DNA of 64,000 nt from Nelumbo lutea (taxonomy: Eukaryota > Streptophyta > Magnoliopsida > Proteales > Nelumbonaceae), in assembly GCA_022828595.1 (NCBI GenBank), contig JAKGHH010000003.1, positions 60,625,759 through 60,689,758 on the forward strand, in the 5' to 3' direction. A model generated the notes under the pieces. It saw nothing but the letters and a program-made list of their open reading frames with translations, did not search any database and was not told the origin of the DNA. Positions 47,828 through 59,560 of this stretch are shown one piece after another (position 1 is the stretch's first letter; each line of letters opens with the position of its first letter). The position numbers and the translations under genes were made by a program.

Positions 47828-48050
47828 TTGATACAACAGGAAACAATTAAAAAAGACGAGTAGTGTTACACATCCTCTCTGATACTCTTGAATTCTCTCT
47901 CTATGATATGGCACCTCCATGTAGTGTTGTTACACATCCCACTCATTACTTCAGTCGTGATCTTCGAGTTTCCTTTGATAATTACTTGTGGATAACCTAA
48001 CTCTACTAGTTTATGGGCATCTAGATTTTCCCTAATTTCAGTTACCATAA
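47828..48050 (-). mobile_element. LINE 3' remnant (RNase H part)
   Basis: On the minus strand ELGYPQVIIKGNSKITTEVM and TTWRCHIIEREFKSIRED match the LINE RNase H central block (compare LGLHQIEVEGDSKMVI at 56600). A T-run ending TTTTTTTGATACAACAGG at about 47823 marks its 3' end. Confidence 0.7.
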
Positions 48051-48059
48051 TATTTTGAA

Positions 48060-48640
48060 CTTTATGTGAAGGATAATTTGTTTTTTATATGTTTTAATCA
48101 AATAATTGAAATTTTTTATATTTGAACATGTTATTTTACTTGTTTATTACTTATATATAATAGAAAATAAAAGGAAATTAGATGCAAATTGTGGACCCAA
48201 CCCACCAACATGACCCATTCCACCCCCAAATGCAGGGAGAGTAGGATTGGGAAGGGTTTTTCATTTTCATGTGCAAGGAGAGTGAATTTTGAATATCCAA
48301 TCCAATAATGGTCAAGGCTTTAAAGGGTTAAAGGTGTAGTTAGGGTGTAATGGCCCAAAAATGTGGGACATAAACCTTAAGGTGCTGTGATGCATAAGAC
48401 TCGAAGCTTAAGAACAAAATTAATTAACGTTTATGAATTGATTAAAATAATATATAATATACTAAGTTAGAATGATAGAACTTGTAAATATCCATGAAAT
48501 AAAATTTTATGAAGAATAAGTTTCATCGTTTAAGTATTAAATAAAATAATAACTAATCAACTAACAATTATAAACATTTTACATTCCATGTTTCAAAAAG
48601 TTGTCACATAATTCAAATGACCAATTTAGAAGCAAGGAAA
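48060..48640. other. AT-rich intergenic DNA, no gene seen
   Basis: Contains a short CCCAACCCACCAACATGACC stretch (48190-48210), probably repeat-derived. No coding signal. Confidence 0.4.
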
Positions 48641-48799
48641 CATATGAAGAATCATCAATGGGTCATTAATGGGTTGGTGGGTTAGATGGGTTGGGTTAAG
48701 CTCAACCCAAACCCAATCGACCAATTTAAACAAAATTAAATGGGTAGGATTCAACCCAAATTCACCTTAACCCAATCCAACCCGCCCAACCCATTAGTC

Positions 48800-49120
48800 T
48801 TTTATTCATTAAATTAGATGTATAAAATTGTAGAAAAATATAACACAAATTACAAAAAAATATAAAAAATGATGAAAACAATGAAAAATGCAGAAAAGAA
48901 ACATAAATTACAGTAAAATATAAAATCAAAGAAAAGTAATAATAATTATTGCAAAGAATATAACAAAAATTATAAAAAAACATAGAAAATGAAGAAAAAT
49001 AACAGAAATTACAGAAAATATAGAAGCACATTGAAAAAAAAAAAACAGAAACTACAGAAAAACAATAAAGTTATAAAAATACAAAAATGCTGAAAATAGC
49101 ATAAATTACAGGAAGATATA
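48800..49120. repeat. A-rich quasi-repeat block (AAATTACAGAAA)
   Basis: Words such as AACATAAATTACAG, AAATTACAGAAAATATA and AAACTACAGAAAAA recur. It is the reverse-complement type of the T-rich block at 37880-38110. The minus-strand Phe/Tyr-rich ORF here is compositional. Confidence 0.65.
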
Positions 49121-49404
49121 AAAATATGGAAATTAATAAAAATCGCAGAGATCAAACAAACTCAGTCATGATAATTACGCAGTCCAGAGCAGAAAAATGA
49201 AAACGCGCCGAAAGGACACTCGTGTCATATGATAGTTGCCTAGTTGGTGCTTTACCTTCGAATCCACCAAAATCTCCAAAAACAAAACTCATTGCTCGTT
49301 CTGTGAGCCCATTCTAAGTGTACATGGATATCATAGCAGTCCAAAAAACAATATTTTGACATTCATGGGAACAACACATCAACAATTTGAATGACTCCGT
49401 AACC

Positions 49405-49560
49405 TGCAATCAAAGCATTTCAATTTCATGTTGAAATATCTTTTACATGCATATTATCAAACAGTTTATGAGCATCACCTCGTTCACCACATTTTAGATG
49501 CATATCAATCAATGAAATCCTGTCAACATACAAATCATATTCCAATCGAATTCTTAAACT
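49405..49560 (-). pseudogene. pentatricopeptide-repeat (PPR) gene fragment
   Basis: The minus strand encodes ISLIDMHLKCGERGDAHKLF, then DNMHVKDIST, a stop in place of the usual Trp, and NALIAGYG. This is the classic PPR motif pair (SLIDMYAKCG...DA..LFD.M..RDV.SWNALI.GY). Only about 50 residues remain. PPR proteins act in organelle RNA processing; this scrap cannot. Confidence 0.65.
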
Positions 49561-50180
49561 CTTTATAATTTCCAGTTAGAAGTCATGGTAACTCTGCAGA
49601 CGACTTAAGAACGAAGGAGAAGGTGAAGTAATCGGGTCTTGTGAGTTCATTATAAAGTAATTTTTGAGAGTTCTTCCATGGTACCCAAATCTAAGGTGGG
49701 TACTCTTTCATGGGTTCTATGAAACTCAATTTCCACGACGTTGATGTTGGGAGTTACCTGGTAAGGTGGCGAGAGTGAACCGGAAAGGAACTGGTACATA
49801 GGAAATCAAATCCATGGAAATCAACTAAAGAAGCTAAGCGAAAAACTGTGAACTCTATAATAAATTACAAAAACTAATCAAAACAAAAAAGGCAGAATTC
49901 TGTAGATATCATATTCAACTTCAGATTTTAGTCTATCTATTTATCCATCTATCTATATATATATTCAATCTCAGATTAAGGTTGGAGGGAGGCGAACAAA
50001 GGAGGCCATCGTTGCTTGGTTTGAAGCAATCAACCATAAGAAGAAAGGAAATCAAATCTGCGCCCCACATGCATATCTCAGCATGCATTGGGAACATCTC
50101 CCAAAATTGTCAGAAAAACTCCGAATATTAATAGTAAATGGGTTACTCGTTGGATAACCGTGACACAATCTGCAATTGAC
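49561..50180. other. intergenic DNA, no gene seen
   Basis: No continuation of the PPR fragment or any other gene is recognised. A short GTATCTATC-type tract lies near 49930. Confidence 0.3.
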
Positions 50181-50290
50181 CCGGGACTATATGAACACAA
50201 CCCATGAACCCAACCCGCTAATTAATGGGTGGGTTAGCGGGTTGGGCTGAAAAATTGCCACCTACCCATTCCCAAGTGTATCCTGATTTA

Positions 50291-50770
50291 CATTATTATT
50301 AACTTTGCATGTATATTATGTTTTACTCCTATTTATTTTAAAACCTTTGTTCCTAAGGTATATGACCTACCCCACTTCACTATATTTTCTTAATTTTCTT
50401 ATAATTTTTATCATATTTTATATTTAAAATGATAAATCTGATAGATAATAAATAAGATAATATTAGTTAAAATATTTAATTTATTAACATATAAATAATT
50501 TAGTATTTTCCTATCATTTTATTAAGGTCATATTATCAAATTTAAATTTTAAACTATTATTTAAATAAACAAATATAGTATTCACTTTTCAGTGCAATAA
50601 CGTCCATCAGATCTGGACCGATAGACCTGACTATTAAAAAGGACGGTTCGGGGTCTGATTTTGTTACAAATAATAATTGGTTCAAGACTGGTTGTACCAA
50701 GATCCAACCCATTAACAGCCCTATAACTCATATTCAAACTACAAACAACACGAACACGTTAAGAAAAGTG
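50291..50770. other. AT-rich DNA downstream of PBA1 with a repeat end
   Basis: ATCCAACCCATTAACAGCCC at about 50701-50720 resembles a hAT-type MITE terminus. The rest is AT-rich without genes. Confidence 0.35.
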
Positions 50771-50980
50771 TGTTTATACCAGTGATGATGTTCATCTTTC
50801 ATGATGCGACGATAAAGACCTTCCATTACACGTCTTTAATTCGTACAAAGAAAAGGTAAATTTCTAGGCATGGAAGCTGGATCCTGTGAACGAGTGCAGA
50901 GTTTAACTGTGAGAGAGTGAAATCAACCACCACTTCGGGTGGACATTTCACAAGGCAAAGCAAGATTGATTCTCACTCTT

Positions 50981-53900
50981 TCAAGTGCTCATTGGCTCCG
51001 GACTATTTAACGAGAGAGTGTCGAGCAACGAGTTCTGGGGTTCCAACTCCTCGTGCCATAGTGGAAGGGTGTCCCCTGGGTAGAAGTTCCTTGTCACTCC
51101 CTCTGAGTTTATCTGCAGAAACACCAGCGCGCACATGGGACATAAGCATCAGGTAACAAAATCAGGATAACTAGGCATACACAAATGGTGGAAAATTAAT
51201 GGGTATTTGGTTTTTGTGTGCCCGCTGTGTTTTGGGGCGCACAGAGAAAAACCCTCCATGTTTTGAAGGGGAAAGAAATACCTCCAACAATGCAAGTTAG
51301 AAGCGCCCTCATTATAATGAAATACCCAAGAATTTATGCATGAGTAGGATAAATAATTGAATGGATGGTTCTGCCATTTTAAGTTGGATTTGTATTTATT
51401 ATGAAAAACTTCTCGTGGGGCTTATCTTGCCAATATGCAGTGAAAAGATAACATGAAACTCACAATGACAGTTCGCACAACACCTCCACTTGCACCATCT
51501 CGAGCAATGGCAAGAGAGACGGCTTTCACCACTAACTTCTACAAAATAGAAAACCAAAAAACTTTTAGAATTGGTGCTCAAATAAAATATCAAGCATGTG
51601 AACACCATTTGGTGCTCAAAAGCAACTTAGAAAACATGATCAAACCAAATACAGCTAATCAAATTGTTAGCACAGTATGTAAAATTCCTAGAAAATATAA
51701 TTTATTTTTTTCTAGGTGGACTACCTTTAACCATAAGTGATCTGTTTCAAGTTGAACGGGCTAGAAGGGCTAGGAATAGACCAAAAAGGACATGGGTCGG
51801 AATAGTAGTAGGAAAAGATTTAAGCACTCATAATCTAACAATTGGCATGGCTTTAAACAGAACAGAATGGAAAATTCATGTAGCCAACCCATATAGTTGG
51901 AATAAGGCTTGGATGATGATGAAACTACCTTAACAGTGGGCCTTTTTAAGATGCAGCATCCTGAAATTAGTCATGCGGTGAGGAACCAAATCAATGACAA
52001 GCCATTTCTCAAGACTAGCCAGGTCAAAAAGTGGAGCAGGTATGGTTAATCAAAAGTTGCCATTGTCATTTCTCACCAACCATCAACTCTCCTTTTGAAC
52101 TCTCTTATTCCAACCCTCCTCCCTTTATTAATCACCACCAATCATGCCATCAAGTGTTGACCTGCAGACACCAATTCTTCTCTCTTTATATATTTATGAT
52201 TGGTGGTGATTAATTGACCTGCAGACACCAATTCTTCTCTCTCTTTATATATATATATATTCAAGTGACTTTACCTGCCGACACCAATTCTGCAGACACT
52301 TGACCTGCAGACACCAAATCAAGTGATTGCAGGTCAACACTTGACCTGCAGACACCAATTCTTCTCTCTTTTACTTTAAATTATGTTTGTATTATCTTCT
52401 TTCCTATTATTTTTAAATGGGAACCAGGTTTAGCTATAGAATTCTTTGATTATGATCATGATGCCCAGATATGGACACAGACATGGATACAGACATAGAA
52501 AATGGGAATACAAGTGACCATTTCCTAAAATTCCAAACATGGATATGGGTTGAGTCTGGATCTGCTAACCACAACACATTGATGGCCACGTTCACCTAGC
52601 CACACATTGGGAATATCGGTGATATAAAGTACAAGAGATGTTCCCAATGTGTGGCTGGGTGGATGTGACCAGCAATGTGTTGTGGACAGCAGATCCAAAT
52701 TGCATGTATCCCATATAATATGTTTATATCATGCTTTTATATATAGTTTTTGAAGTTGAATGCCAATTCTCAATACCAACTTCTTGCCAATTCTGATTAA
52801 TTTTCTGGATGTACAGATCTTTTTTTATCAATTACTATGAAATTTTATTAAATAAGTACAATGAGGCATAGAAAATGGGAGAGATAAGCTGTCTTAGTTC
52901 TCCCCTTTTAAACTCCTCAAATAAGTTACAGTTGAGCCCAATATTACTTGATCTCTACACACCACTTATTTGGCCAGTACATCAGTAAAGGAATTAGCAG
53001 TTGTTTTAATCCATTGCAGTCTTACTTCCATATCTTGTGTCAGCCATTTGAATCTCTTCATTTCATTGTTATAAATCCACAAACCAGCTTCTTCCTTTTG
53101 CAACCACTCCACCACCAGCTTGGAGTCTCCCACAAACCAGCTTCTTCCTTAGCCCTCTGCATCCCTTCCATTAAAGCCATAATCTCAGCGCTTACGGAGT
53201 CACCTACACCAATTGGACCTGAAAAAAGAGCAATTATTTTCCCCTCCTCATTTCTGAAAACACCTCCAAGGCCTGAATGCCTGAAGGCAATCACTCCACC
53301 ACCAGCTTGGAGTCTCCCACAAACCAGCTTCTTCCTTAGCCCTCTGCACCCCTTCCATTAAAGCCATAATCTCAGCGCTTACGAAGTCACCTACACCAAT
53401 TGGACCTGAAAAAAGAGCAATTATTTTCCCCTCCTCATTTCTGAAAACACCTCCAAGGCCTGATTGCCTGAAGGACCCGGGCTCCCTGTGCTGCTACCAT
53501 CAAAGTTCAGTTTGATAAAACCATTAACTGGTGGAGACCAATTGGGGTTTGTGACAGACTTAAAAGGTGCTGAACCTGCTACTTCCTTCCAGCTTTTAAA
53601 CAAAACAGCTATTGGATGTACAGATTTTTTTTTATAATACAATTTGTAACAATTTACTTATCTGTTCATCTAGGCATCCATCCATCTGAATGAGTTGTTC
53701 AGCCTATAAGCCAAGGCCACTGCCTCTTTAATATGATACCCATGGAGCCATGGGAAATCTGAGTTGGTTGAGAACCACCAAATCATTACTTTGCAACCAC
53801 CTTTCAACTAGCAAAGAATTCCTGCCCAAAGAGATCCAATTTTAAACTTAGAAGCAGTGATAAGATCTCACATCTTAATGCATTTCTTGCCCTAATTGGT

Positions 53901-54486
53901 CCTGAGTGTCTCAAAGGAATGTCTCCTGAGGTATCTCCAAAAACACCACTCGCACCTGAAGGACTTGGGTTACCAATAGAGCAGCCATCAAGTTGTAGCT
54001 TTATTCCTGTTTTCACCTATCCTTCTATCGTTTATCTTTTATGTGGTATGTGGAACAACTCTCAATTATAACTAGATCAATGATCATATTGGGAGTTTAT
54101 GTCCCAATATTCAGCATCTAAACATACAAGGACTAAATATATGTTGTTTTCATTTTGTTAATGCAGATGAACTTGTCATTTCAGTTACTCTCTCTCAAAA
54201 AAGGGCTAAATATATGTTGTTTTCCTTTGAACTTGTCATTTAAAAAGGAAAGTAAGTATTTTTCTAGTTGGATAACTAGTACTAAAAAGTATACAGAGTC
54301 AATAAAGGCATCAAATAATACTACCAACTAATCCATAAAACAAGACATAAATAAATGAAAGGAATAACAATGGAAACTTTTTTCAAACATCAAAGACTAT
54401 ATATCTACATACCTCAGCTTCATCTTTAGACATTCCTTCCCTCCAAGCTTGGTCAAAGAACCCATACAAGTAACTGGAACCAGATC
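50981..54486 (-). CDS. PBA1: proteasome subunit beta type-6 (beta-1), 3' part, three exons
   Basis: Beta-1 is one of the three catalytic subunits of the 20S proteasome core (caspase-like activity). Exons seen from 5' to 3' are 54486-54413, 51538-51464 and 51112-50981. They encode [20 protein letters not shown], then [20 protein letters not shown], then [20 protein letters not shown] with the end NSPEPMST and a TGA stop. This matches the C-terminal ~92 residues of plant PBA1 in order, and the frame is kept across both visible junctions (GT-AG). The catalytic N-terminal Thr and earlier exons are not in the window; they would lie beyond 64000 unless lost. The intron above 54486 is thus over 9.5 kb and filled with LINEs and a copia element. 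The exons have no stops or shifts, so the gene may be functional. Confidence 0.93.
51765..51935 (+). mobile_element. RTE-type LINE C-terminal remnant in PBA1 intron
   Basis: The plus strand encodes [20 protein letters not shown], then [20 protein letters not shown]. This pattern (RGRPK.TW..VV..DL......AL.R..WR..IHVADP) is the C-terminal tail of plant RTE-like LINE polymerases. It is antisense to PBA1 and lies between its exons. Confidence 0.65.
52158..52370. repeat. repeated motif TTGACCTGCAGACACCAATT
   Basis: Copies begin near 52158, 52214, 52271 (variant CCTGCCGACACC), 52301 and 52342. Several are followed by CTTCTCTCTTTATATA. Some stretches also occur in reverse complement (GATTGGTGGTGATTAA near 52198). 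Confidence 0.8.
52558..52696. repeat. hairpin with 56-bp arms
   Basis: The arms 52558-52613 and 52641-52696 are reverse complements at about 49 of 56 positions with a 27-bp loop. The predicted transcript would fold into a long stem. It lies in a PBA1 intron. Confidence 0.85.
52830..53642 (-). mobile_element. LINE 3' remnant (RNase H) with internal duplication
   Basis: On the minus strand [20 protein letters not shown] is the start of the plant LINE RNase [21 protein letters not shown] and [20 protein letters not shown] follow. A 187-bp segment is duplicated in tandem (53101-53474), which breaks the frame. Confidence 0.85.
53101..53474. repeat. 187-bp tandem duplication in LINE RNase H
   Basis: CCACTCCACCACCAGCTTGG at 53104 and CACTCCACCACCAGCTTGGA at 53292 begin two consecutive 187-bp copies. 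Only a few substitutions separate them (for example GCATCCC/GCACCCC and ACGGAGTC/ACGAAGTC). Confidence 0.95.
53665..54020 (-). mobile_element. second LINE RNase H remnant
   Basis: On the minus strand [20 protein letters not shown], then [20 protein letters not shown], give the start of a LINE RNase H different from the neighbour at 52830-53642. Only this domain remains. Confidence 0.75.
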
Positions 54487-54499
54487 CTGTTAAACACAA

Positions 54500-56335
54500 A
54501 CTAGTCTTTAGGACCTTAGCAATTTCTTTTGTTCTAAAATAAAAATGTTTATTAAAAGAAAAGAGAGATTACAACAGTGACAAGAAATCACCTGAGAGAA
54601 GAATAGAAAAACTAATTACCCAAACAAAACCAACACCACCCCTTCACAGCACCACCAAAACCACAAAAACAAATATAATCCACAATGAGAACCCCCCCCC
54701 CAAAAAAAAGGTACCAAAATCAGATATGACCAACCACCAAACTAGCACACTTTCAACCCCACCAACCCCAACCAATACATGAACTCATCACAAATGACCG
54801 CTGGAAGACACCAATGCACCACTCGAAACCAAACAGATTAATCGGCTCCTACAACGAATGTCACCATCTCTTTAAATCTCTTCCCGACTTCTTTGGCTTT
54901 CTTCACCTTCTTGTTAGGCTCAATCCCAAATAATCCTCTTAACCTAGCAAAGACCTTAGAAACCTGGAAACTTTGATAACTTTTGTTATTCGAAACAGAA
55001 TACAATGAGAATACAAAGAGAGAAAATTAAAAACTAGCCCAAAATACAGACTCCCTATGCACTCCTTGCTTGGCCAACCCATCCGCAAATGAGTTGGCAC
55101 TCCTTTTCACCCAGCTGTACTGAATCTCAATGTCCCTACACAGCCATAAGAATTGTTTCTTTTCATTGTTAAAGTTCCACAAACCACTGTCCTCTTTCTT
55201 CAACCAGCGAATCACCTTCCAGGATCAAACTGCTGATATTTAATTCCTTTGCTCTTCGAATTCCTTTAAGCGCTGCAAGGATCTCAGCCCTAAGAGTCAC
55301 CTTCTCCAATAGGGCCAGAGAATAAAGCAATAACAATCCCTTCCTCATTCCTGAAAACTCCTCCAATCCCAGAGGGCCCTGGATTCCTTACACTGTTGTC
55401 ATCAAAATTCAGCTTAACAAATCCTGAGGGGGGAGGGGACCAAGACTGGCAAAGAGTCCTCTTGCCTCTAGCAGTGGAAGCAATCTCTTACAAATTTCTT
55501 AGCATGTCATCCACAAGAAAGTCTGCAAACAACTCCAAAGATTTTAGCCAGTGGACAGCCCTTAAAAGGATTAAGTCTAACAGTTCTTCCAAGGTTCTTT
55601 CCTTGTCTAAAAAAATACATGAGTTTCTTTCTTCCCACAATGACCAGCATACCACTGCCCTAATACTCCTCCATAGTCTTCCCTCGCTTCTTAGGCCAAC
55701 TGAAAAAATGAGAGAACAAACCTTGGACACTCTCCGGAGGGTTCCAGTAACACCCAAAGCGGGAGAAAACCCACTCCCATATGATTTTAGCAGCCTTACA
55801 AGAGACCATGAGGTGGTAGTTGGATTCCCCATCAGCTTTACAAAGAGCACATCTATTAGGAAGTAGACAATAGTTGGGTCTCTTTCTCTGAAGTAAATCG
55901 AAAGTGTTGATTCTTTCTAGGAAATTTTCCCAACCAAAAAAACCAACCCGACTCCAAATTTATTTAACCGGAAAGGACAACCCAACGGGGATAGGAGGTT
56001 GAGTTAAGGTTTCAAAGAATGAAGCACAAGACAAAGTACCAGAGCTAGAAGGGGTCCAAAATTTGGTGTCCATGTCTGTATCCCTAATTGCCCTATGCAG
56101 GCCTAGGTTTCACCCAAAGCCAGAAGTGGAGTCTGAAGGAACCGAGAAAGAAGATATGGGTTCATTTTTCAAATCTGATAGAGCATACAAGGAAGGAAAC
56201 TGATCCTTCAGAGGAGAATCCCCGACCCAATTACGTTCCCAGAATTTTATTCAATTACCAGAGTTTCGACCATACCTGATCCAAGGGGAGAAAACTGGAA
56301 GTAGATTGTAAATGGATTTCCAATGAGAAGTAGCT
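54500..56335 (-). mobile_element. LINE remnant (zf-RVT and RNase H) in PBA1 intron
   Basis: On the minus strand a zf-RVT-type segment (about 55488-55850) contains AVVCWSLWEERNSCIFLDKE. It is followed by the RNase H (55030-55440) with SFADGLAKQGVHRESVFW at its end. The 54500-55000 part may be its 3' untranslated region. Stops and shifts prevent function. Confidence 0.8.
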
Positions 56336-56678
56336 AAGGCCCTTGCCAAGATTCCAGGGTTTCCAATGAAAACTTTCATTCATTAATTCATAATGATAAA
56401 TAGTAACAAGCACCCCAACAAGGAAGTGCTAAAATCCACAATTACGTTGCCCAAAAAACTCAGCCCTAGTTGACCCCTTTTAGCTAAGCCATCAGCCAGG
56501 CCATCATTAATTTATCCTCTAACCCAATTAAATTTGACATCAATCTCCCTTACCAAGTATATTGCTTTCCTGCATCCATCCAATTACCATTTTTGAATCC
56601 CCTTCTACTTCAATCTGATGGAGACCCAATTGATTTGCCAATTTCAATCCTTGTAGGAGATTCATCACCTTTGCTCTT

Positions 56679-56959
56679 TGTTACGAAATTATAGGCTGTA
56701 AATATGTAGTATTAGCCCAATTAGGAATAGCTTGATTATAGGAATTATTCTTTCTTTGATTTTCTTCCTATTTTAGTATCTACAAGGCTGTATGATTTTC
56801 TTCCTTTTTTGTATTTGCAAGGCTGTATGATTTTCTTCTTTTTTTGTATCTGTAAGGTTGTATGATTTTCCTCCTTTTTAGTATCTACAAGGTTGTATAT
56901 ATATGTACTACTTTCTCAATAGAAAGACATCAATTTCTTCTAATTCTTGTTCTATCACA
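56679..56959 (+). repeat. 5' LTR of the copia element
   Basis: The LTR contains four ~35-bp tandem units of the form GTATCTACAAGGCTGTATGA followed by a TTTTCTTCC-type tract. GGTTGTATATATATG near 56890 may be its TATA region. Confidence 0.95.
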
Positions 56960-56971
56960 TGGTATCAGAGC
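56960..56971 (+). promoter_or_regulatory. copia primer-binding site
   Basis: TGGTATCAGAGC directly follows the 5' LTR. It is complementary to the 3' end of initiator tRNA-Met, the usual copia primer in plants. Confidence 0.95.
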
Positions 56972-57419
56972 TGGAGACACCAATTCCAATCTGAAACTAA
57001 TTTCTGGTTTTCTTCCCTCTGCTGCCCAAGTGAGCAGCTTTGAATTCTTTACGTTGCCCAAGTGAGCAGCAGCTGCGGTCTCTAGGTCACCCATTCCGAG
57101 TGACATCTGCATCTCACCGCCCCTACCAGTGGAAGCGGAATCCCAGATCGGCCTACCCACCTTCACCCATCTCTTCTTCACTTCGATCGGGAGAGGGCTT
57201 TCAAGTCTACAACAGGTCGGAGCGTAACACAGCAGCCTCGGTGTTACTCCTGTGGTGTTTGTTTGCCCATCAGGAAAGTCTTTCTTCTCTGTTCTTTTTA
57301 TACAGTTGATATTTCGGTGCCGCCAGTTATGGTTTCTTACTGTTTGGGTGTTGCATCTGCTGCCGATTCTGTTTTATTGGCTTTGCTGGTTGTTAAAAGT
57401 TTATTTTCCTGTGTTTCTG

Positions 57420-57995
57420 ATGGCGGTTGAACAAAAGAATTTGGCTATGCCTGGTGTTATCCCCATTCTGTCTAAGATCACTAAACAAAAACTAAACGGA
57501 ACTAATTATTTAGACTGGAGTAAGACTGTTCGTTTGTATTTACGGAGTATCTCTAAGGACAATCATCTAACTAAGGACCCTCCTACTGGTGAGACCCGCA
57601 CTGAATGGCTAAGGATTGACGCTCAATTGTTTTTGCAAATCCGCAATTCTATTGAGAATGAGTACGTCGGTCATGTCTCTCACTGTGAGTTTGTAAAAGA
57701 ACTAATGGAATATTTGGCTTTTCTGTTCTCTGGTAAAGAAAATATTTCCTGTATTTTTTATGTTTGCAAGACATTTTATCGGGCTGAACAACAGGACCAG
57801 TCTCTTCATACCTATTTCATGAATTTCAAGCGCACTTATGAAGAATTGAACGCCTTGTTACCTTTCAGTACTGATATCAAAGTTCAGCAAACTCAACGTG
57901 AACAGATGGCTATTATGAGTTTTCTGGCTGGCCTTATCCTCAATTTGATGGTGCTAAGTCACAGATTTTGTCTAATCCTGAGATTACCTCTTTAA
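57420..57995 (+). pseudogene. copia gag, N-terminal part
   Basis: From the ATG at 57420, ILSKITKQKLNGTNYLDWSK is the conserved copia gag start. FLQIRNSIENEYVGH, FVKELMEYLAFLFSGKENIS and EELNALLPFS follow. A one-base shift near 57933 moves the reading frame to that of the next segment. Gag would form the particle. Confidence 0.85.
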
Positions 57996-58759
57996 AAGAG
58001 GTCTTTACTAGGGTCCTTCGTACAGATACTAGTTCCCATACCTCACCTGTACAACAACCTAGTGCACTTGTCAATCAGAATAGTGGATCAACTGGCCGGT
58101 CTCGTTCTCGAAATAGTAGCAGGGGTGGCAGTAATAGTGGTTGGAATGCTGGAACTCAGGCCACATGGGGAGTAGTTTGCTACTATTGTCATGAACCAGG
58201 ACACACTAAAAGGACTTGCCAAAAATTGCTAAAGAAAAACCAGAAGTCTTCTGAGTCTCAATCAGCTCATGTTGTAACTACGAGTGATGCTCCTCATCCA
58301 TCGTCAAGTCAGACCATTACAATTTCTGCAGATGAGTATGCAAAATTTACCCAGTATCAAGAGGCATTAAAGAACTCCTCTCAATCCATCACTGCCCTTG
58401 CTGAGTCAAGTAAAACCAATACATGTCTTCTTTCTTCTTCCTCTCAGTGGGTCATTGATTCTGGTGCAACAGATCATATGACAGGTAATCCTAGTCTCTT
58501 TTCCACTTTCCAATCACACACTTTTCCTTCTTCAGTCACCTTAGCAGATGGTTCTATTTTTTCTGTCCTTGGTTCTGGCACTATCAATCCCACACCAACA
58601 CTTTCTTTGTCATCTATATTGAGTTTACCAAAATTTTCTTTTAATTTGGTATCTGTTAGCAAACTCACTCGTACTCTTAACTGTTGTATCTCATTCTTTC
58701 CTGATCATTGTCTGTTTCAGGGTCTTATGACGAAGAGGATTAATGGTAAAGGACGATAA
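57968..58759 (+). pseudogene. copia gag zinc knuckle and protease
   Basis: After a Ser-rich linker the zinc knuckle CYYCHEPGHTKRTC (CX2CX4HX4C) is seen at about 58180-58222. The protease active site WVIDSGATDHMTG lies at about 58449-58487, and NLVSVSKLT at about 58645-58670. A TAA stop at 58757 ends the frame just before GLYILD. Confidence 0.9.
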
Positions 58760-58762
58760 TCA

Positions 58763-59560
58763 AAAGGTCTGTACATTTTGGATACCCAGGAACCTCAGAC
58801 CATTGCCTATTCCAGTACTTTATCTCCTTTTGAAGCTCATTGTCGGTTGGGGCATCCATCTTTACCTTTGTTAAAGAAGTTATCTCCTCAGTTTCATGAT
58901 GTATCTTCTTTAGATTGTGAGTCTTGTCAGTTTGCAAAACATCATCGTCTATTATCTGTTTCTCGAGTTAATAAAAGGGCTAGTCATGCTTTTGAGTTAG
59001 TACATTCAGATGTTTGGGGACCTTGTCCTATTATGTCTAAGATTGGATTTCGATATTTTGTTACCTTTGTGGATGATTTTCCTCGTATGACTTGGCTTTA
59101 TTTAATGAAATCTTGTTCTGAGTTGCTTTCACATTTTAAAACCTTTTGTGCTGAAATAAAAAACAGTTTGATGTGTTTGTACAAACATTGCGAAGTGATA
59201 ATGCCAAAGAATATTTCTCTAATTCCTTCCAGACTTACATGACTCAGAATGGAATTCTCCATCAATCATCTTGTGTTGATACTCCATCTCAAAATGGAGT
59301 GGCTGAGAGAAAAAATAGACATCTTCTTGAAATTGCCAGGGCTCTTTTATTTCAAACACATGTTCCTAAACAGTTTTGGGCTAATGTTGTTTCTACAGCG
59401 TGTTTTTTGATTAATCGCATGCCTTCCACTATTCTAAACGATCAGATCCCTTATAAGATTTTGTTTCCTAATAAATTTGTGTTTCCTGTTGAACCTCGTA
59501 TCTTTGGATGTTCTTGTTTTGTTCGTGATGTTCGTCCGCAGGTTTCCAAATTGGAAACCA
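58763..59560 (+). pseudogene. copia integrase
   Basis: The zinc-binding part has HCRLGHPSLPLLKKL and CESCQFAKH. The core has Asp in VHSDVWGPC and Asp in LRSDNAKEYFS. The downstream part, PSQNGVAERKNRHLLE, contains the catalytic Glu. A frameshift near 59165 splits the core. Confidence 0.9.

Larger units (their letters stand above)
48640..50290. repeat. hAT-like composite element
   Basis: The left part has GGGTTGGTGGGTTAGATGGG and the right part ends GGTTGGGCTGAAAAATTGCC. CAACCCGCTAA and TTAGCGGGTTGGG words occur near the right end. The interior contains an A-rich quasi-repeat block (48800-49120) and a PPR gene scrap (49405-49560). No target duplication was found. Confidence 0.45.

Noticed and set aside
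55396..55866. Plus-strand 156-codon ORF
   Set aside because: It overlaps LINE RNase H and zf-RVT sequence on the minus strand, which has recognisable motifs. The plus frame does not.
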